From Flavobacterium terrisoli (GTDB lineage: Bacteria; Bacteroidota; Bacteroidia; Flavobacteriales; Flavobacteriaceae): DNA of 64,000 bases. Below, piece after piece: positions 33,050 to 42,739 of the stretch; within the stretch, counting starts at the first letter, position 1, and every line of letters starts with the position of its first letter. A program made the translations under genes and the position numbers. The notes beneath the pieces were generated by a model. The model did no database searches and was not told where the DNA came from. It worked only from the letters and a program-made list of their open reading frames with translations. The stretch is taken from positions 310,001 to 374,000 of the forward strand of contig NZ_JARGNA010000001.1 in the NCBI RefSeq assembly GCF_030167905.1, written 5' to 3'.

Positions 33050-35857
33050 ATGAAAAAACTTGTTATTAGTACTTTATTTGTGATGCAAGTGTTTTTTGTT
33101 TTTGCACAAACTACTACAGGCATTACAGGGAAAGTGGTAGATTCCAAAACACAAAAACCTTTACAAAATGTCGTTGCTTCTATTGAAAACACTACGTTGA
33201 CTGTTTTAACAGACGCAGTTGGTGTTTTTGTATTTAAAGAAGTTCCACAAGGCAGTCAATTACTGCAAATTAAAAGCGCCGGCTACAAAGACCAATTGTT
33301 GGTAGTTGAGGTTGAAGCAGGAAAAATGGTTGATTTGGGAGTTATTGTTTTCGAAGAAGACATTACCTCTGAACAACAGTTGAGTTTGATTACCATTACG
33401 GAGAATGATTTAGGAGACGACAATAGTGGTTCCGAAAGTACAGCCGGATTATTGCAAGCGTCAAGAGATGCTTTCCAACAATCTGCGGCTTTCAACTGGG
33501 GTCAGGCTCGTTTTAGAATCAGAGGTCTTGATAATGAATATGGTACTACCATGATTAATGGTGTTATCATGAATAAAATTTATGACGGAAGACCACAATG
33601 GAGCAATTGGGGTGGATTGAATGATGCTACAAGAAATCAGGAATTCACAACAGGTTCAGCACCATCAGATTATACTTTTGGAGGAATTCTTGGAACACAG
33701 GAAATCAATACAAGAGCTTCTATTTACAGAAAAGGTTCGAGAATCTCTTTCTCAGGAACCAACACCAATTACAGTTGGAGAACCATGGCCACTCATGCTT
33801 CCGGAATGGGAACTAATGGTTGGGCTTTTGTTGTTTCAGCTTCAGGACGTTGGGCACAGGAAGGCTATTTTGAAGGAACGGATTATGATGCTAAATCATT
33901 ATTTGCCAGCGTTGAGAAAAAATTCAACGACCACCATTCCTTAAACTTTACCTCAATTTTTGCACAAAACAGTCGTGGAAAAAATTCTCCAAATACTGCT
34001 GAGGTTACGAGATTAGCAGGTGAAAAATACAACTCTTATTGGGGTTGGCAAGATGGTAAAAAGAGAAACTCAAGAGACAAAGATGTTGAAGAGCCAATCT
34101 TAATGTTAACTCATTACTGGAAAATAACAGATAAAACCAACTTGAATACCAGTATTACTCATCAATTTGGTAAAATCGGAAATAGCCGTTTAGATTATCA
34201 AGGAGTTGATAATCCGGATCCGACTTATTATAGAAACCTTCCTAGTTATTATACATCAGCTTACAATCCTGATGATTATACTGATTTCTTAGGTGATGAT
34301 CCTGAATATGTGGCTAACGGAGCTGCAGCAGCTTCAAACTTTTTAGCCAACAGACAAATCAATTGGAATGCTTTATACCAAGCAAACCAAACTTCAGATG
34401 GTCACAGTGCTTACATATTATATGAAGACAGAACGGATGATAAAATATGGACTGCAACTTCAGTATTGAACTCACAGTTGGCTGACAACATCAATATGAA
34501 TGCAGGAGCAACTTTCAGAAAATTGAAATCACACAACTTTGCAAACCTTTTAGATTTATTAGGGGGTCAGTTTTATGAGGATTATGATAATTTCCAAGTG
34601 GGTTCAGAACAAGAATCTGACTTGAATCATCCTAATAGAACGGTTGGAGTAGGTGATACTTTCGGTTACAACTATAATTTGTTGGCTAATACCGTTGACG
34701 CTTTTACCCAATTTAAATTCACTTATAAAAAAATTGACTTTTATTTGGCTCAATCTTTCACAAGAACAGAATACCAAAGAGAAGGGTTATACAGAAACGG
34801 ATTGTATCCAACCAATTCATTTGGAAAAAGTGACAAATACATTTTTGAAAACTTTGGCTTCAAAGGTGGTTTGACATATAAAATTACAGGAAAACAATTC
34901 CTTACTTTCAACGGAGTATACATGACCAAAGCACCAGCTTTGAGAAATGTTTTCCCAAATGCCCGTATCAACGAAAATACACCGGCAGGATTAGAAGCTG
35001 AAAATGTAACAAGCGGAGACGTGAGTTATATTATCAAAGCGCCTAAATTCAAATCAAGATTAACGGCTTATTACACCAACATTAAAAATGCTACAGAAAC
35101 ATCATTCTTCTTTGGAGAAGGTATTTTTGAAGATGATGGTGGAGATGGTGGAGATGCTTTTGTGGCAGAAACCGTTACAGATATTGAAAAACAAAATATC
35201 GGTTTAGAATTAGGTATGGAATACCAATTGACTTCTACGATTAAGTTAACACTCTCAGGAGCTTACGGTGAATATACTTACCAAAACAATCCAAACGTTA
35301 CTTTGAACAATGATAACTTGGCCAGTCCGGAAAATACAAATCCGGTAACTGATTTTGGTGCAGCCAGATTAAAAGGATACCGTTTAGCCGGTGGTCCACA
35401 AACCGCTGCTTCATTTGGAGTAGAATACAGAGACCCTAAATTCTGGTGGGTTGGTGCTAATGTGAATTACCTTGCGGATAGTTATTTGGACATCTCATCT
35501 TTATTGAGAACAGATAATTTCTTTAGAAATCCTCAAGATTTAGAGGGATTAGGTTTTCCTGAAGCAACACCTGAAAGAGCTAAAGAATTATTGAAACAAG
35601 AAAAATTTGATGATTTCATGTTGTTAAATTTAACCGGAGGTAAATCTTGGAAAATTAAAAACACTACCTTTGGGTTCTTTGCGTCTATTAATAACGTTCT
35701 GGATATCAGCTACAAAACGGGTGGTTTTGAACAAACAAGAAATGCTAACTTTAGAGAAGTGAATCAAGATGTTTCAAGTGGAACTCCTGCTTTTGCACCT
35801 AAGTATTTCTATGGTTACGGCAGAACTTATTTCTTGAACCTTTATGTTAATTTGTAA
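33050..35857 (+). CDS. TonB-dependent outer membrane receptor
   Basis: A 935-aa protein: signal peptide (1-20), carboxypeptidase-regulatory-like domain at about 23-110 (GKVVDSKTQKPLQNVVAS), plug domain at about 115-230, and a 22-strand-type barrel ending in an aromatic residue pattern (FLNLYVNL). This layout is the Bacteroidota CarboxypepD_reg-like receptor type. No SusD partner follows; instead two lipoproteins (35871 and 36503) do. The substrate is unknown; the linked exported nuclease suggests nucleic-acid or phosphate-related uptake, which is inference. Confidence 0.92.
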   Translation: MKKLVISTLFVMQVFFVFAQTTTGITGKVVDSKTQKPLQNVVASIENTTLTVLTDAVGVFVFKEVPQGSQLLQIKSAGYKDQLLVVEVEAGKMVDLGVIVFEEDITSEQQLSLITITENDLGDDNSGSESTAGLLQASRDAFQQSAAFNWGQARFRIRGLDNEYGTTMINGVIMNKIYDGRPQWSNWGGLNDATRNQEFTTGSAPSDYTFGGILGTQEINTRASIYRKGSRISFSGTNTNYSWRTMATHASGMGTNGWAFVVSASGRWAQEGYFEGTDYDAKSLFASVEKKFNDHHSLNFTSIFAQNSRGKNSPNTAEVTRLAGEKYNSYWGWQDGKKRNSRDKDVEEPILMLTHYWKITDKTNLNTSITHQFGKIGNSRLDYQGVDNPDPTYYRNLPSYYTSAYNPDDYTDFLGDDPEYVANGAAAASNFLANRQINWNALYQANQTSDGHSAYILYEDRTDDKIWTATSVLNSQLADNINMNAGATFRKLKSHNFANLLDLLGGQFYEDYDNFQVGSEQESDLNHPNRTVGVGDTFGYNYNLLANTVDAFTQFKFTYKKIDFYLAQSFTRTEYQREGLYRNGLYPTNSFGKSDKYIFENFGFKGGLTYKITGKQFLTFNGVYMTKAPALRNVFPNARINENTPAGLEAENVTSGDVSYIIKAPKFKSRLTAYYTNIKNATETSFFFGEGIFEDDGGDGGDAFVAETVTDIEKQNIGLELGMEYQLTSTIKLTLSGAYGEYTYQNNPNVTLNNDNLASPENTNPVTDFGAARLKGYRLAGGPQTAASFGVEYRDPKFWWVGANVNYLADSYLDISSLLRTDNFFRNPQDLEGLGFPEATPERAKELLKQEKFDDFMLLNLTGGKSWKIKNTTFGFFASINNVLDISYKTGGFEQTRNANFREVNQDVSSGTPAFAPKYFYGYGRTYFLNLYVNL

Positions 35858-35870
35858 AAAATATATAGTT

Positions 35871-36500
35871 ATGAAAAGTTATAAAAAATTAATTCTTGGA
35901 GTGGTAGCACTACTTCCGTTTGCAGGATGTTCTCCGGAAGACGACATCAAAATAGCAGAGCCAACGGATTATAAGTTTTACGAGGAGTTTAATGCTTTCA
36001 CTGAAGCTACAGAAGGAGATCCAATTGCCTTAACAGGCTGGACGAATTTTGCTCAGGTTGGAACCGTAAAATGGGAAGAAGGATTTTACAGCGGAACAAA
36101 ATACGCTGAGTTTACTTCATACCAATCAGGACAAGCGTCTAACATTGCATGGTTGATTTCACCGGCAATTAGCGTAAACAAAACAAATAAAGAAACTTTA
36201 GCATTTGACGTAGCTCAGGCTTATGTTTCGTCTTCAGCCAATTCTATTGAACTTTTAGTTTCAACGGATTATGATGGTACAAATGTTATGAATGCAACAT
36301 GGGTAAACAAAACCTTCAACAGACCACCATTAGATTTTGAAACCAATTTTGACTTTTTCAGTTCAGGATTAGTTGACTTGGTAGATGCTGAATACGAAGG
36401 AAATATTTATATTGCTTTCAGATGTAAAGGTTCGGGCACTGATTTCTCTTTGGATGGTACCTACGAATTAGATAACATTAGAATTTTCAACAAAAAATAA
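35871..36500 (+). CDS. lipoprotein with choice-of-anchor J/DUF5017-like domain
   Basis: A 209-aa lipoprotein. Start at ATG 35871 (MKSYKKLILGVVALLPFAGC), lipobox ending at Cys20; the frame extends upstream into the receptor gene. The body has the jelly-roll pattern of choice-of-anchor J domains (FNAFTEATEG, GWTNFAQVG, AWLISPAI, FDVAQAY, YELDNIRIF). The distance to the receptor stop is 13 bp. It may be a surface-exposed substrate-binding partner of the receptor, taking the place of SusD. Confidence 0.82.
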   Translation: MKSYKKLILGVVALLPFAGCSPEDDIKIAEPTDYKFYEEFNAFTEATEGDPIALTGWTNFAQVGTVKWEEGFYSGTKYAEFTSYQSGQASNIAWLISPAISVNKTNKETLAFDVAQAYVSSSANSIELLVSTDYDGTNVMNATWVNKTFNRPPLDFETNFDFFSSGLVDLVDAEYEGNIYIAFRCKGSGTDFSLDGTYELDNIRIFNKK

Positions 36501-36502
36501 TT

Positions 36503-37903
36503 ATGAAAATGAAAAATATAATTTTAAAATCTGTTTTATTTTTATCGTTAACAACCGGATTGTTTTTCGGTTGTGCCAGTGATGATAAGTATGAAACACC
36601 AGAGAATACTTTGGTTACCTACGAACTGACACCAAACAGAACAGTTGAATCTGTGAACAGTGCTGCAACAGGAACTCCAGTTGCGATTACTACAGATGAT
36701 ATTATAGAAGCCTATGTGACTTCAAGTGATGAAAAAGGAACATTCTATAAGTCTATTTCTTTTCAAACCCTCGGTCCAAACCCAATTGGATTCAGTGTGC
36801 CTGTAAATGCTACTACTTTATATGGTAAAGGATTTGTACCGGGAAGAAAAGTGTATATCAAATTGAATGGTTTATATACTGCAATAGTTTACGGGTCGTT
36901 GCAAATTGGTTCTTTATTTGAAGGAGGTATCGGAAGAATTTCTGAATTTGAATGGAAAAACCATTTATTCCCTTCAGCGACTGTTGAGCCTGAAAGTGCT
37001 CTTGTAAGAACATTAAGTTTGGCAGCTGCTTACACAAATGCCAATCAAAATACTTTAGTAGAGTTAGATGCAGTTCAATTTTCTGAAGCTTCTATCAACA
37101 GAACCTATTACGATGTTGATTCAGGAGGTGGTGCAACAAATCACACCCTGATTTCTGCAGCAGGAGGTTCTGAACAAATTATCCGTTTCAGTAGTTTTTG
37201 TCCTTTCACAGGAAATCAAGTGCCTACCGGCAGTGGAAAAATAAGAGGTGTATTAACAAAATATGATACAGATTTCCAATTTATAGTTCGTTACGAAAGC
37301 GATATCCAGCTAGACTTAGATCGTTTTGATGTTTCACCACCACTAGTGGGAACAGCAATTGCCTATTTAGGTTCATTTACCGAAAACTTTGAATCATACT
37401 CTTCCACATCACCGGGAAACAGAACTTTTCCTAAATACATCAATGACCCGGTTGTTGGTACAAGATATTGGTTAACCACATTGTTTGGAGGTAATAAATA
37501 TATCCAAATGACTTCTTTTACCTCTTCAAGTTCAACAACTTTGGTAAACGAAAACAATCGTTCGTTATTTATTGTCCCTGTTGATATGACGGCAGCCAAT
37601 ACTTTTTCGTTCCAATCTAAAGCTGGTTTTGCAAACGGTTCGGTTCTAAAAGTGTATTATATTTTGGCGGCCAATTATACACCTGGCGGTTTGATTAACA
37701 ACGCGAATTTGGTTGACATAACCTCAAGTTTTACTATTTCAGCAGGTTTGTCCAATGGTTACCCAACTAATTTCACCAATAGCGGAAATTATAATATCCC
37801 AGCTTCAGTTACAGGAAACGGATATTTTGTTTTTGAATACATCGGTAGCGGATTAACCGGATTAACTACGACAATGCAAATTGATAATATTGTAGTAAAT
37901 TAA
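36503..37903 (+). CDS. DUF5689 domain lipoprotein
   Basis: A 466-aa lipoprotein: signal peptide with lipobox GLFFGC (Cys24), a DUF5689/OB-like domain at about 45-270 (FVPGRKVYIKLNGLYTAIVYG is typical), and a C-terminal choice-of-anchor J-like domain (FTENFESYSS, YWLTTLFGGNKYIQM, MQIDNIVV). It starts 2 bp after the preceding stop, so receptor and both lipoproteins form one operon, closed by a terminator at 37924. Probably a surface component of the uptake system; ligand unknown. Confidence 0.85.
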   Translation: MKMKNIILKSVLFLSLTTGLFFGCASDDKYETPENTLVTYELTPNRTVESVNSAATGTPVAITTDDIIEAYVTSSDEKGTFYKSISFQTLGPNPIGFSVPVNATTLYGKGFVPGRKVYIKLNGLYTAIVYGSLQIGSLFEGGIGRISEFEWKNHLFPSATVEPESALVRTLSLAAAYTNANQNTLVELDAVQFSEASINRTYYDVDSGGGATNHTLISAAGGSEQIIRFSSFCPFTGNQVPTGSGKIRGVLTKYDTDFQFIVRYESDIQLDLDRFDVSPPLVGTAIAYLGSFTENFESYSSTSPGNRTFPKYINDPVVGTRYWLTTLFGGNKYIQMTSFTSSSSTTLVNENNRSLFIVPVDMTAANTFSFQSKAGFANGSVLKVYYILAANYTPGGLINNANLVDITSSFTISAGLSNGYPTNFTNSGNYNIPASVTGNGYFVFEYIGSGLTGLTTTMQIDNIVVN

Positions 37904-37923
37904 TTTCACTACATCAATACTAC

Positions 37924-37954
37924 AAAGCCATCCCTTTAAGGATGGCTTTTTTTT
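37924..37954 (+). terminator. Rho-independent terminator of the TonB receptor operon
   Basis: Stem AAAGCCATCC/GGATGGCTTT, 6-nt loop, followed by nine T. Confidence 0.9.
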
Positions 37955-37968
37955 TATTTTATATTAAG

Positions 37969-38012
37969 AGGAGCATTGCCTGTGGCAATGAGTATGCAAA
38001 CTTTAGTTTGCT
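37969..38012. repeat. paired short hairpins, intergenic repeat
   Basis: Two adjacent perfect stems: CATTGCC-TGT-GGCAATG (about 37974-37990) and GCAAACT-TT-AGTTTGC (about 37996-38011). They lie after the operon terminator and are not needed to explain it. They look like a palindromic repeat element of the genome. Confidence 0.55.
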
Positions 38013-38110
38013 AATATCCTAGATAATTTTCGCAAAAATCACTCCAAGCGACGTCATTTTTTAATCAATAAATTTTGCTACTTTTAGCCTTTCAAAAATT
38101 TACAATAAAT

Positions 38111-40015
38111 ATGAAAAAACTATTTTTTATAATCGTCAGCGCTATGAGCATAACAGCATCAGCCCAGGAAGTTCTCAATCCTGAAACCATGTGGAAACTC
38201 GGTAGGGTAACCGCTTTGGGAATTTCTAAAGACAAAAAATCTGTGGTCTACAAAGTGGCAACACCATCGATGGCAGAAAACAAATCGAATTCCAAGTTTT
38301 ATACCATTCCACTTGCCGGAGGAACGCCAACAGAAGTTACAGACACCAAAGAATTATTAGCAGATAAAAACATTTCGCCTGACGGTTTATATATACTTTC
38401 CAATCAGGAAGTGAAAACAGAAAACGTATTAGGTAAAGACATTTATTCCGATTTAGACAAAGCCAATGCGCAAGTCTATAACGGTTTGGATTACCGTCAT
38501 TGGGATACCTGGAACAATGGAACGCACAATCACGTTTTTTTCGCTATTAACAAAGCAACAAAAGCCAAACCGATCGACATTATGCCAAACGAACCGTTTG
38601 ACAGTCCGCAAAAACCTTTCGGTGGTGATGAAGATTACATTTGGTCTCCCGATAGTAAAAGCATCATTTATGTTTGCAAAAAGAAAGCAGGAACGGCCTA
38701 TGCGGTTTCTACCAATACCGATTTATACGAATACAACATCGAGACAAAAGAAACCAAAAACCTAACGGAAACCAATTTAGGTTACGATACCAATCCGAAG
38801 TATTCTCCAACCGGAAACTTAACCTGGTTGCAAATGAAACGCGACGGTTATGAAGCCGATAAAAACGACATCATTGTTCGTTTCAAAGGAATGGATATGA
38901 ATTTGACTGCCAATTGGGATGGTTCTGTAGACAGTTTTAAATGGAGTGCCGATGGGAAGAAAGTTTATTTCACGGCTGCTGTTGACGGAACTTTACAGTT
39001 ATTCGAGGTAAACTTTCCGGGATTGACCAAAATAGCAGTAACAGTAAAACAAGTAACTACCGGTGATTTTGATGTGCATGATATCGTAGACGTTTCAGGA
39101 GAGAATTTCATCTTGACCAGAACCGATATGAACCATGCCCTGGAAATTTATTCTTATAACACCAAGAAAAAAACCTGGTTGCAATTGACCAAAACCAATA
39201 ATGATACTTACGCTAAATTGGCGTTGCCCAAATACGAAAGACGTTATGTAACGACCACCGATGGCAAAAAGATGTTGGTTTGGGTTATTCTTCCGCCGAA
39301 TTTTGATAAAACCAAAAAATACCCAACACTTTTATATTGTCAGGGCGGACCGCAATCACCTTTAACGCAAAGCTATTCTTTCCGTTGGAACTTCTCTTTG
39401 ATGGCTTCACAAGGTTATGTCATCGTGGCACCAAACCGTCGCGGAATGTATGGTCACGGACAAGCCTGGAACGAGCAAATCTCCAAAGACTGGGGCGGAC
39501 AGGTCATGGATGATTATCTTTCGGCGATTGATGATGTGGCAAAGGAAAGTTATGTCGATAAAACGCGTTTAGGTGCTATTGGAGCGAGTTATGGTGGTTA
39601 TTCGGTATACTATTTAGCAGGAATTCACAATAATCGTTTTAAAACGTTTATTTCACATGACGGAGTTTTCAATTTGGAAAGCATGTATGGCACTACAGAA
39701 GAAGTATTCTTTAACAATTGGGATCACGGCGGACCTTATTGGGACAAAAATAATGCAGCTGCACAAAAGACTTTTACACAGTTCAATCCAATCAATTTGG
39801 TGGACAAATGGAACACACCAATCTTGATCATCCAGGGCGGAATTGATTTCCGTGTGCCTATCGGACAAGCACAGGAAGCTTTTCAGGCGGCGCAATTAAA
39901 AGGCATCAAAAGCCGTTTCTTATATTTCCCGGAAGAAAACCACTGGGTGTTAAAACCACAAAATGCTTTAGTTTGGCAACGTGAGTTTTACAAATGGTTA
40001 AAGGAAACGTTGTAA
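38111..40015 (+). CDS. exported S9 family prolyl oligopeptidase (DPP-like)
   Basis: A 634-aa protein with start at ATG 38111 (signal peptide MKKLFFIIVSAMSITASAQ). The N-terminal WD/beta-propeller part (WSPDSKSIIYV, YSPTGNLTW, WSADGKKVYF) is followed by an alpha/beta-hydrolase domain. The nucleophile is S493 in GASYGGYS, the acid is in GGIDFRVP and the His in ENHWVLKP. It cleaves short peptides in the periplasm, probably from their N-termini. Monocistronic, following an intergenic repeat. Confidence 0.92.
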   Translation: MKKLFFIIVSAMSITASAQEVLNPETMWKLGRVTALGISKDKKSVVYKVATPSMAENKSNSKFYTIPLAGGTPTEVTDTKELLADKNISPDGLYILSNQEVKTENVLGKDIYSDLDKANAQVYNGLDYRHWDTWNNGTHNHVFFAINKATKAKPIDIMPNEPFDSPQKPFGGDEDYIWSPDSKSIIYVCKKKAGTAYAVSTNTDLYEYNIETKETKNLTETNLGYDTNPKYSPTGNLTWLQMKRDGYEADKNDIIVRFKGMDMNLTANWDGSVDSFKWSADGKKVYFTAAVDGTLQLFEVNFPGLTKIAVTVKQVTTGDFDVHDIVDVSGENFILTRTDMNHALEIYSYNTKKKTWLQLTKTNNDTYAKLALPKYERRYVTTTDGKKMLVWVILPPNFDKTKKYPTLLYCQGGPQSPLTQSYSFRWNFSLMASQGYVIVAPNRRGMYGHGQAWNEQISKDWGGQVMDDYLSAIDDVAKESYVDKTRLGAIGASYGGYSVYYLAGIHNNRFKTFISHDGVFNLESMYGTTEEVFFNNWDHGGPYWDKNNAAAQKTFTQFNPINLVDKWNTPILIIQGGIDFRVPIGQAQEAFQAAQLKGIKSRFLYFPEENHWVLKPQNALVWQREFYKWLKETL

Positions 40016-40153
40016 CATGGATTTCTTAAAGAAAGAGTTAAGTGATTGATATTAAATATAAATTTTTATATAGTGATTTAGGCATAATCTCTTTAATAAC
40101 CAGACCTATATTTTTCCTGTTTTTAATCTTTACTAAAAACTTATTTTTAAGTA

Positions 40154-40729
40154 TTGGAGTCTTTACGGTTATTTTTTTTATCTGTTCTTTTTGTTCTCAA
40201 ATTGACTAATAATCTTGGGCATAAAAGGCATAAGAATATTATCAATAGCGAAGGTTTTCAGAAATTAATATTTAAAGGTTTTAAAGTAGAAAAGGTTAAC
40301 GATTATATTGGAATTACAGGGGTTTATAATGGATTCATCTGCGACATATATTATGATTGGCAAACCTTTGTTAAGTCCAAAATAGGAAAGGCTTTTGTCA
40401 TCAATATCTATTTTATCCCGCCCAAACCGCTTCACGAAATTTACATTGCTAATATTGATTTTATAAAGACAATGAAGAAAAAACATGCTGTTTCTCGGTG
40501 GAGTTTTAAAAGTTATGATTTTGATTGGCAGGAAGGAGCAATTGTTATTAAAAATAGACTAGGGTTCAAAAACCCATCGTATGAAAAAATTGAAGAGGCT
40601 ATTAAGATTGCTATTGAGATACTAAAAAAAGAAGAACTAAAACCAATGAATAGAGAAGATCTGACTTCTATTCGCAATAATTTTCCTTATCAAAGTGCAC
40701 CTCAAATTTTACTCTATCAAGATAAATAA
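40154..40729 (+). CDS. membrane-anchored hypothetical protein, probably 5'-truncated by frameshift
   Basis: The open frame gives 191 aa from a TTG at 40154; the body after residue 35 is soluble and Lys-rich, with YNGFICDIYYDW and IYFIPPKPL blocks. No family recognised. The preceding frame, from about GTG 40042, encodes two hydrophobic segments and runs to a T8 run at 40172-40179. Removing one T joins that frame to this one and rebuilds a two-helix membrane protein of about 228 aa. So this is either a recent frameshift mutation, phase variation or a sequencing error. The convergent terminator at 40746 follows. Confidence 0.6.
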   Translation: MESLRLFFLSVLFVLKLTNNLGHKRHKNIINSEGFQKLIFKGFKVEKVNDYIGITGVYNGFICDIYYDWQTFVKSKIGKAFVINIYFIPPKPLHEIYIANIDFIKTMKKKHAVSRWSFKSYDFDWQEGAIVIKNRLGFKNPSYEKIEEAIKIAIEILKKEELKPMNREDLTSIRNNFPYQSAPQILLYQDK

Positions 40730-40745
40730 TACTTAAGAATAAGCA

Positions 40746-40780
40746 ACAAAAAACCCAACTTGAAAAAGTTGGGTTTTTTA
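40746..40780. terminator. bidirectional terminator before accC
   Basis: AAAAACCCAACTT/AAGTTGGGTTTTTT around a GAAA-type loop, between convergent genes. Confidence 0.9.
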
Positions 40781-40788
40781 TTCTCTAT

Positions 40789-42135
40789 TTATTCCGGATC
40801 GTTCATTTTAAAACTCTCCATAAACTTCGTAGTGTAATTTCCGGCTACATAATCCGGTTCGTCCATCAATTGTCTGTGGAAAGGAATGGTGGTTTTTACG
40901 CCTTCAATGTAAAACTCATCCAAAGCGCGTTTCATTTTGTTGATCGCTTCTTCTCTGGTTTGCGCCGTTGTAATCAACTTGGCAATCATCGAGTCATAAT
41001 TTGGCGGAATCGTATAACCAGCATAAACGTGAGTGTCCAAACGCACTCCATGTCCGCCCGGCGCATGTAAAACGGTAATTTTACCTGGTGAAGGGCGGAA
41101 GTCATTATAAGGATCTTCGGCGTTGATACGACATTCTATTGAGTGTAATTGTGGTAAATAGTTTTTACCTGAAATTGGCACACCAGCAGCCACTAAAATC
41201 TGCTCACGAATCAAATCGTAATCGATAACCTGCTCGGTGATTGGATGTTCTACCTGGATACGCGTATTCATTTCCATGAAGTAGAAGTTTCTGTGTTTGT
41301 CCACCAAAAACTCTACGGTTCCGGCACCTTCATATTTAATGAATTCTGCTGCTTTTACAGCGGCTTCACCCATTTTTGTACGCAATTCGTCCGTCATGAA
41401 TGGAGACGGCGTTTCTTCTGTCAATTTTTGGTGACGACGTTGAACCGAACAATCTCTTTCTGATAAGTGACAAGCTTTTCCGTAAGAATCACCAACCACC
41501 TGAATTTCGATGTGGCGTGGTTCTTCGATTAACTTCTCCATATACATACCGTCATTGCCAAACGCTGCCGCTGATTCCTGACGGGCACTTTCCCATGCTT
41601 TCAATAAATCTTCTTCTTTCCAAACGGCACGCATTCCTTTTCCACCACCACCGGCAGTAGCTTTTAGCATTACCGGATAGCCCATTTCTTTGGCCAGTTT
41701 TTGGGTTTGTTCAAATGATTCCAATAAACCGTCAGAACCAGGAACACAAGGAACTCCTGCCGCTTTCATGGTGGCTTTAGCCGAAGCTTTGTCACCCATG
41801 CGGTCAATCATTTCAGGTGAAGCACCGATAAATTTGATACCGTGTTCCTGACAAATTTTAGAAAATTTTGCATTTTCAGATAGGAAACCATAACCCGGAT
41901 GAATCGCATCGGCATTAGTGATTTCGGCTGCCGCAATGATATTGGACATCTTCAGGTAAGATAAATTACTTGGCGGTGGTCCGATACAAACGGCTTCGTC
42001 TGCAAATTTTACGTGTAAACTTTCCGCATCGGCTGTTGAATAAACCGCCACGGTCTTGATGCCCATTTCTCTACAGGTTCTGATGACGCGAAGCGCAATT
42101 TCCCCTCTGTTGGCAATTAATATTTTTTTAAACAT
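40789..42135 (-). CDS. accC: acetyl-CoA carboxylase biotin carboxylase subunit
   Basis: A 448-aa ATP-grasp enzyme that carboxylates biotin on AccB, the first half-reaction of malonyl-CoA synthesis. Visible: N-terminal [18 protein letters not shown], glycine-rich ATP-binding [12 protein letters not shown], and [16 protein letters not shown] with the metal and catalytic residues. Length is standard. It follows accB by about 97 bp of AT-rich sequence containing repeats. Confidence 0.96.
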   Translation of the reverse strand: MFKKILIANRGEIALRVIRTCREMGIKTVAVYSTADAESLHVKFADEAVCIGPPPSNLSYLKMSNIIAAAEITNADAIHPGYGFLSENAKFSKICQEHGIKFIGASPEMIDRMGDKASAKATMKAAGVPCVPGSDGLLESFEQTQKLAKEMGYPVMLKATAGGGGKGMRAVWKEEDLLKAWESARQESAAAFGNDGMYMEKLIEEPRHIEIQVVGDSYGKACHLSERDCSVQRRHQKLTEETPSPFMTDELRTKMGEAAVKAAEFIKYEGAGTVEFLVDKHRNFYFMEMNTRIQVEHPITEQVIDYDLIREQILVAAGVPISGKNYLPQLHSIECRINAEDPYNDFRPSPGKITVLHAPGGHGVRLDTHVYAGYTIPPNYDSMIAKLITTAQTREEAINKMKRALDEFYIEGVKTTIPFHRQLMDEPDYVAGNYTTKFMESFKMNDPE

Positions 42136-42232
42136 CTTTTTAAGAATTTTAAATTAGAAATTTTAAATTTTAAATTATTATAATTGACAGCTTGCCATCA
42201 TTTATAATTTATAATTCATAATTTAAAATAGT
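42136..42232. repeat. AT-rich imperfect repeats between accB and accC
   Basis: AAATTTTAAATT-type and ATAATTTATAATTCATAATTT words (about 42145-42225) form several short, mutually complementary runs. No gene. They resemble the other AT-rich intergenic repeats in the window and could reduce readthrough from accB to accC. Confidence 0.45.
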
Positions 42233-42715
42233 TTAAGATGGGTCAACTAAGAATAAAGGTTGGTCAAATTCTACCGGAGACATATCGTCAACTAAAATTT
42301 TAACGATTTTACCGGAGATCTCCGATTCGATTTCGTTGAACAATTTCATTGCTTCAACCACACAAAGTACGTCACCTTTTTGGATTGTTCCGCCAACTTC
42401 CACAAATACCGCTTTGTCCGGAGATGGTTTGCGGTAGAAAGTTCCGATCATTGGTGATTTTATAGTGATGTATTTTGAATTGTCATCAGCAGCAGGTGCA
42501 GCAGCAACCGGAGCAGCAGCAATCGGAGCAGGAGCAGCAACCGGAGCAGCAACAGCTTGTTGCATTGGCGCTTGTTGCACGTAAGTGATATCAGGTGTAT
42601 TTCCTTCTAAAGTCGTTCTGATAGTAATTTTCACATCACCTGTTTCTAACTTTACTTCGGCAACTCCGGAATTGGATACAAATTTGATTAGGTTTTGAAT
42701 TTCTTTTAAATCCAT
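42233..42715 (-). CDS. accB: acetyl-CoA carboxylase biotin carboxyl carrier protein
   Basis: A 160-aa biotin carrier. N-terminal helical domain, an Ala/Pro-rich flexible linker (about residues 53-76), and the biotinyl domain with the biotin-accepting K124 in VEAMKLFNE. It carries CO2 between the biotin carboxylase and carboxyltransferase. It starts 24 bp after the fabH stop on the minus strand. Confidence 0.95.
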   Translation of the reverse strand: MDLKEIQNLIKFVSNSGVAEVKLETGDVKITIRTTLEGNTPDITYVQQAPMQQAVAAPVAAPAPIAAAPVAAAPAADDNSKYITIKSPMIGTFYRKPSPDKAVFVEVGGTIQKGDVLCVVEAMKLFNEIESEISGKIVKILVDDMSPVEFDQPLFLVDPS

Positions 42716-42739
42716 AATTAGTTAGTTTTAGAATTAGTT

